Source: Pyxicephalus adspersus (Eukaryota > Chordata > Amphibia > Anura > Pyxicephalidae). Taken from it: a DNA stretch of 64,000 nt. Both the position numbers and the translations under genes were made by a program. Below, piece by piece: positions 32,827-64,000 of the stretch. The notes under the pieces are model-generated. The model was not told the origin of the DNA. It saw only the letters and a list, made by a program, of their open reading frames with translations, and did not search any database. The DNA is taken from contig NC_092866.1 in NCBI RefSeq assembly GCF_032062135.1, positions 29,048,292-29,112,291 of the forward strand, in the 5' to 3' direction. The stretch's first letter is position 1; each line of letters begins with the position of its first letter.

Positions 32827-33689
32827 CTCCCCACTGTAGAAGCAAACTGTTCCGCCAACTGTTCAACAATGGGTAACCAGGGTGAATGATATACAATATG
32901 AGGAAGAACTTGTGAGATCATATGACAGATTTGTACGCAGACCTCTACGCACCTGGTTTTACTGGGATGACTTTAAGACTTCTGTGGAATATATACAGCT
33001 GCTACGCCCTCCTGCATAGGACCTCAGTGCTTGATGGGCTTTCCACTTACCTCCCCCCCCTTTTTTTTCATTCCCTCTCCTCTCTTATGTGTTGTCCCAC
33101 CCTCACACCTACTCCCCTTACTGTTGTTTAACTCTTACTATTTTCTCAAATTTTCTTCTTCCCTTTCTTACCTATTGTTTATAGTATTGTTTACCATATT
33201 TTTGGTTAATTTTGTGTTACCTTCTACCTCTATCAGATTAAGTTCTGTAAATGTCTGTTTTGTTGGTTGCTAATAAAAATAAATAATAAAAAAAAGAATA
33301 TTCAGTTGTTTTCAGCATTATTTATTTAGAAAATTTGTTGCTTTCTAACATATGTTGGCCCAGAATGTTATTTTTTATGCAATGCACATATATATTTTAG
33401 ACTTTAAGTAATTTATTCATGTTCCACCAAGCTATAGCTAACAGTGTTTCTGCGAACAACACACTAAATGGTCTATTAATGAATATTCAGTACAAGACTT
33501 GCATACATTTCACTTACAGTTACCACATTTTTTCTTAAAAAAAAAACAGTCTGAAAATGTAAAGATCCTGGATAAATGTTGTGTGAATTGTGGGTGAAAA
33601 TGGACTCCTACATTCTTTATAATAGGGTCAGCACTACAAGAAAGGTGCAGTGTATCATACAGTAACACACTTTCTTTTAGTGTAAACAA

Positions 33690-33905
33690 AGCCTTTAGCC
33701 TCGTTCCCACTATGTGCAGTGCAGTGCTGTTCACTGTGGTTCACATTGTGTGCGATACTCAAGAACATCACACATTGCATGGAAAGCAATGTCTACCCAC
33801 AATGTTCCACTTCTGTCCCGTACTGCAGTGCGCTTTGTCAGTGTACTTCTTCATGCATTTTTGTGTGCTGCCTTATTCATTGTAGGGAGGAACAAGGTCT
33901 AAAAT
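33690..33905. mobile_element. MITE with AGCCTCGTTCCCACT ends
   Basis: The left end GCCTCGTTCCCACTA and the reverse complement of the right end (GACCTTGTTCCTCCCTACA) form an imperfect terminal inverted repeat. It is about 215 bp long. The two short + ORFs across it are not genes. Confidence 0.5.
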
Positions 33906-33909
33906 CACT

Positions 33910-35200
33910 CCATGGTAAGGCTGCCTAAAATTGTGAACATGTTTTGAGTTCAGTTAGCACTGCAAAAGTAGAACACTATTAGAATACTGTACTATGCGGC
34001 AGTCTTGTTTTACCTTACAAACACAAAACATAGGCCAGAAATAATACCCAAATAAACTACAATAGCTCTTACCTGGCCTTGGGGTAAAATTGCCAGGACA
34101 GAATGAACAAGGATGCTAAAATAAACACCTGGCTAGGAAAAAAACTATAGAAAGAATATCCTTATAGTCCCTAAAATTTCTCCAGGCCTTAAAAATAAAT
34201 AAAATAGCTGGGGGCTTTGTATGCACATAGGCTCTGCTGGCTGTGAAAACAGAACATAAGACAAAAAAAATGATGACCCTTTCAGAGACATACAAATATA
34301 TGTTTTTTTACTAGTAAAATATGTTTGTAAAAAAATTGTAATATGGTTTAACAAACCATTCTTAATTGTCTAACAATGATCAGAATAAATTTGGAAATGA
34401 TCACCAGGAGAGATAGAGATAGTAAATTCCTGTAAGGACAAAGACAGATATAAAATATTAATAATAATAATAATAAAAAAAAAGCAGAAAGGATTTACCA
34501 ATTTTCTACTATTCCACTTTCCAATATAAATGTTTTAAAGTATTCGGCACTGTGTATTTGCAAATAGGGATACTAGACATGCAGTAATCCTGGGCTCTAT
34601 GGTTATCCAAGTGTTATGATATTTGCATGAAGTATGTACAGTGCTCTCAGACTAGGAGTCTATTTTAACACTGAACTTTGGTGTTGGGTTTAATTGCAAT
34701 TATTTTATATTATGTTAGCATTACATAGTTACCTGCTCTGTTTTTTTTTTTTATTTTTTTTATTTTGAAATTATTTCATTCCACACAAATATTGTCCATA
34801 TCTAATTTTGTGTCCCTTCTTGTTTTGTTATCATTTTGTTGCTTCCTTAATTTGCTATTTATTGGTAATATGACTAAAATTGTACCATTACTCTGGCAAT
34901 ATATACCCGATTAAAATCAAGACTTCAATGCATTATCAAAGTCACATAAGTGCTATTTAGAGGGTGTATTTGTTTTACTGCTAGACTATTCTTGGACACT
35001 GAAAGTGCTTGCAGTTTAAGTGTATGCCATGGGCAGAGAAGACAGGGGAGAGAAATCTATTTTTGTATATGTGATATCATAGTAGATGTCACATACAGTA
35101 GCTTTGAAATATCATAAGAACTTGCAGCTGTGAAAAGAACTAAGTTACACAGACTTTTAAAAATTAGGATTACAAATGTGACAGGGTATATACAAGTATA
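33910..35200. other. Intergenic between repeats and ACTN3
   Basis: AT-rich sequence with an AAT tract near 34460 and a poly(T) tract near 34741. No gene or exon is recognised. The distal ACTN3 promoter may lie here, but I see no decisive motif. Confidence 0.4.
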
Positions 35201-35207
35201 ATAAGGC

Positions 35208-35574
35208 TATAAAAAGACTTTTGTTCAAACTCTTATGAAGTCTGAACTCATAGGGTAGACAGGCTAGGAGGAGTTTTGTTAGACCACCCACTCACCATTT
35301 ATGGGTGGTTAACTGACCACATGGTGCCCAGCTGATGGTACTTATGGAGAATAGGTCACGTGTATCATTTTTGACCAGGGACAGCAGGCTGGAAGGAGGA
35401 AGCAAGTAGCTTGAAGAGGGGATTCCTGGCTAGATCTCCCAACTACATACCACTGCAACTAAGGTTTAAGAAGCTATTACCTGCTGGCCAGGGGCTGCGG
35501 GAGTCTTTAACAACAAACCCAGAAAATTTGCAGAGTTACATAAAAGTGAGCAAAGGTAAAGGGAGAAAGCAAAG
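35208..35574 (+). promoter_or_regulatory. ACTN3: ACTN3 proximal promoter / 5' UTR with CArG box and E-boxes
   Basis: TATAAAAAG at 35208-35216 is a possible TATA box. CCATTTATGG at 35295-35304 is a full CArG box (CC-A/T6-GG), the binding site of SRF. E-boxes follow: CACATG (35318-35323), CAGCTG (35329-35334) and CACGTG (35357-35362). CArG plus CAGCTG clusters are typical of striated-muscle promoters, which suits a sarcomeric actinin. If the TATA box is used, these sites would lie in the 5' UTR. A start downstream of them is also possible. Confidence 0.55.
35295..35304 (+). promoter_or_regulatory. CArG box (SRF site)
   Basis: CCATTTATGG matches the consensus CC(A/T)6GG exactly, 271 bases before the ACTN3 ATG. 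Function is inferred from motif and position. Confidence 0.6.

Positions 35575-64000
<28,426 letters not shown>

Larger units (their letters stand above)
31028..33297 (+). mobile_element. L1-type LINE, 5'-truncated, degenerate
   Basis: Starts inside the RT at KAFDRVNWDYI. It continues through WIQELYRNPTASVRVNG, a degraded YADD region near 31315, YLGPHIPADLR, FEKMNIMPCLLYFLQTL, and a C-terminal domain with GIFRAHFLQPSTWLSIEQLQ, WYRTPRLVKIYP and a CCRCGHHTGTLLHIFWDCP zinc-knuckle-like motif (near 32605-32660). The 3' end is an A-rich tail (about 33265-33297). These are L1-clade (Tx1/L1-like) features. Frameshifts, stops and loss of the catalytic box make it inactive. Confidence 0.85.

Overview
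This looks like a vertebrate nuclear window, most likely from a frog. It is AT-rich, with small exons separated by multi-kilobase introns, canonical GT/AG splice sites and a dense load of decayed transposons. Several repeat families resemble ones I associate with anuran genomes: a MITE with a 'GGCCTGATTTATTAAAG' end, a repeat containing 'TATATAGCGCC', a MITE ending in 'GGCTACGTACACAC', and CR1-like LINE tails ending in 'CTAACTATGTAAC'. The frog assignment is inference; no species marker is visible.

Two host genes are present, both on the + strand. RBM14 (three coding exons: 5851-6193, 8188-9169, 14151-14352) encodes two RRMs followed by a Tyr/Ser-rich prion-like tail, and starts in a CpG-rich promoter with a YY1-type site. 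The 5' third of the alpha-actinin-3 gene ACTN3 (exons 1-5: 35575-35700, 57319-57433, 61477-61596, 63313-63399, 63545-63632) runs off the right edge inside the actin-binding domain. Its 21.6-kb first intron holds only repeats. A CArG box and three E-boxes lie just upstream of the ACTN3 start codon.

Region by region: 1-5.5 kb holds hairpin-rich and dispersed repeats and a Penelope-like GIY-YIG remnant. RBM14 occupies 5.5-15.8 kb, with an intact hAT-type MITE (8-bp target duplication) and a roughly 1.1-kb foldback element among the repeats in its introns. At 16.4-20.2 kb there is a nested transposon cluster: a dead multicopy gene of unidentified family (minus strand), a D34D mariner inserted in its 3' end, a MITE inside that mariner, and a roughly 0.5-kb duplicate of the mariner/gene-tail junction inserted back into the same dead gene. 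A CR1-like LINE with an esterase-type ORF1, endonuclease and partial RT (minus) lies at 20.6-23.6 kb. At 24.6-27.8 kb a dispersed-repeat block encloses a 122-bp-period satellite. A dead hAT transposase with an inverted copy of its own 3' end abuts a 5'-truncated L1-type LINE at 29.1-33.3 kb. From 35.2 kb onward is ACTN3, with a second CR1 copy in intron 1 carrying an apparently identical 261-bp internal duplication, and a third CR1 tail just before exon 4.

I found no bacterial-style operon, CRISPR array, tRNA or rRNA. The host genes are ordinary. The unusual material is the nested and duplicated transposon architecture and the unidentified dead gene at 18.1-20.2 kb.
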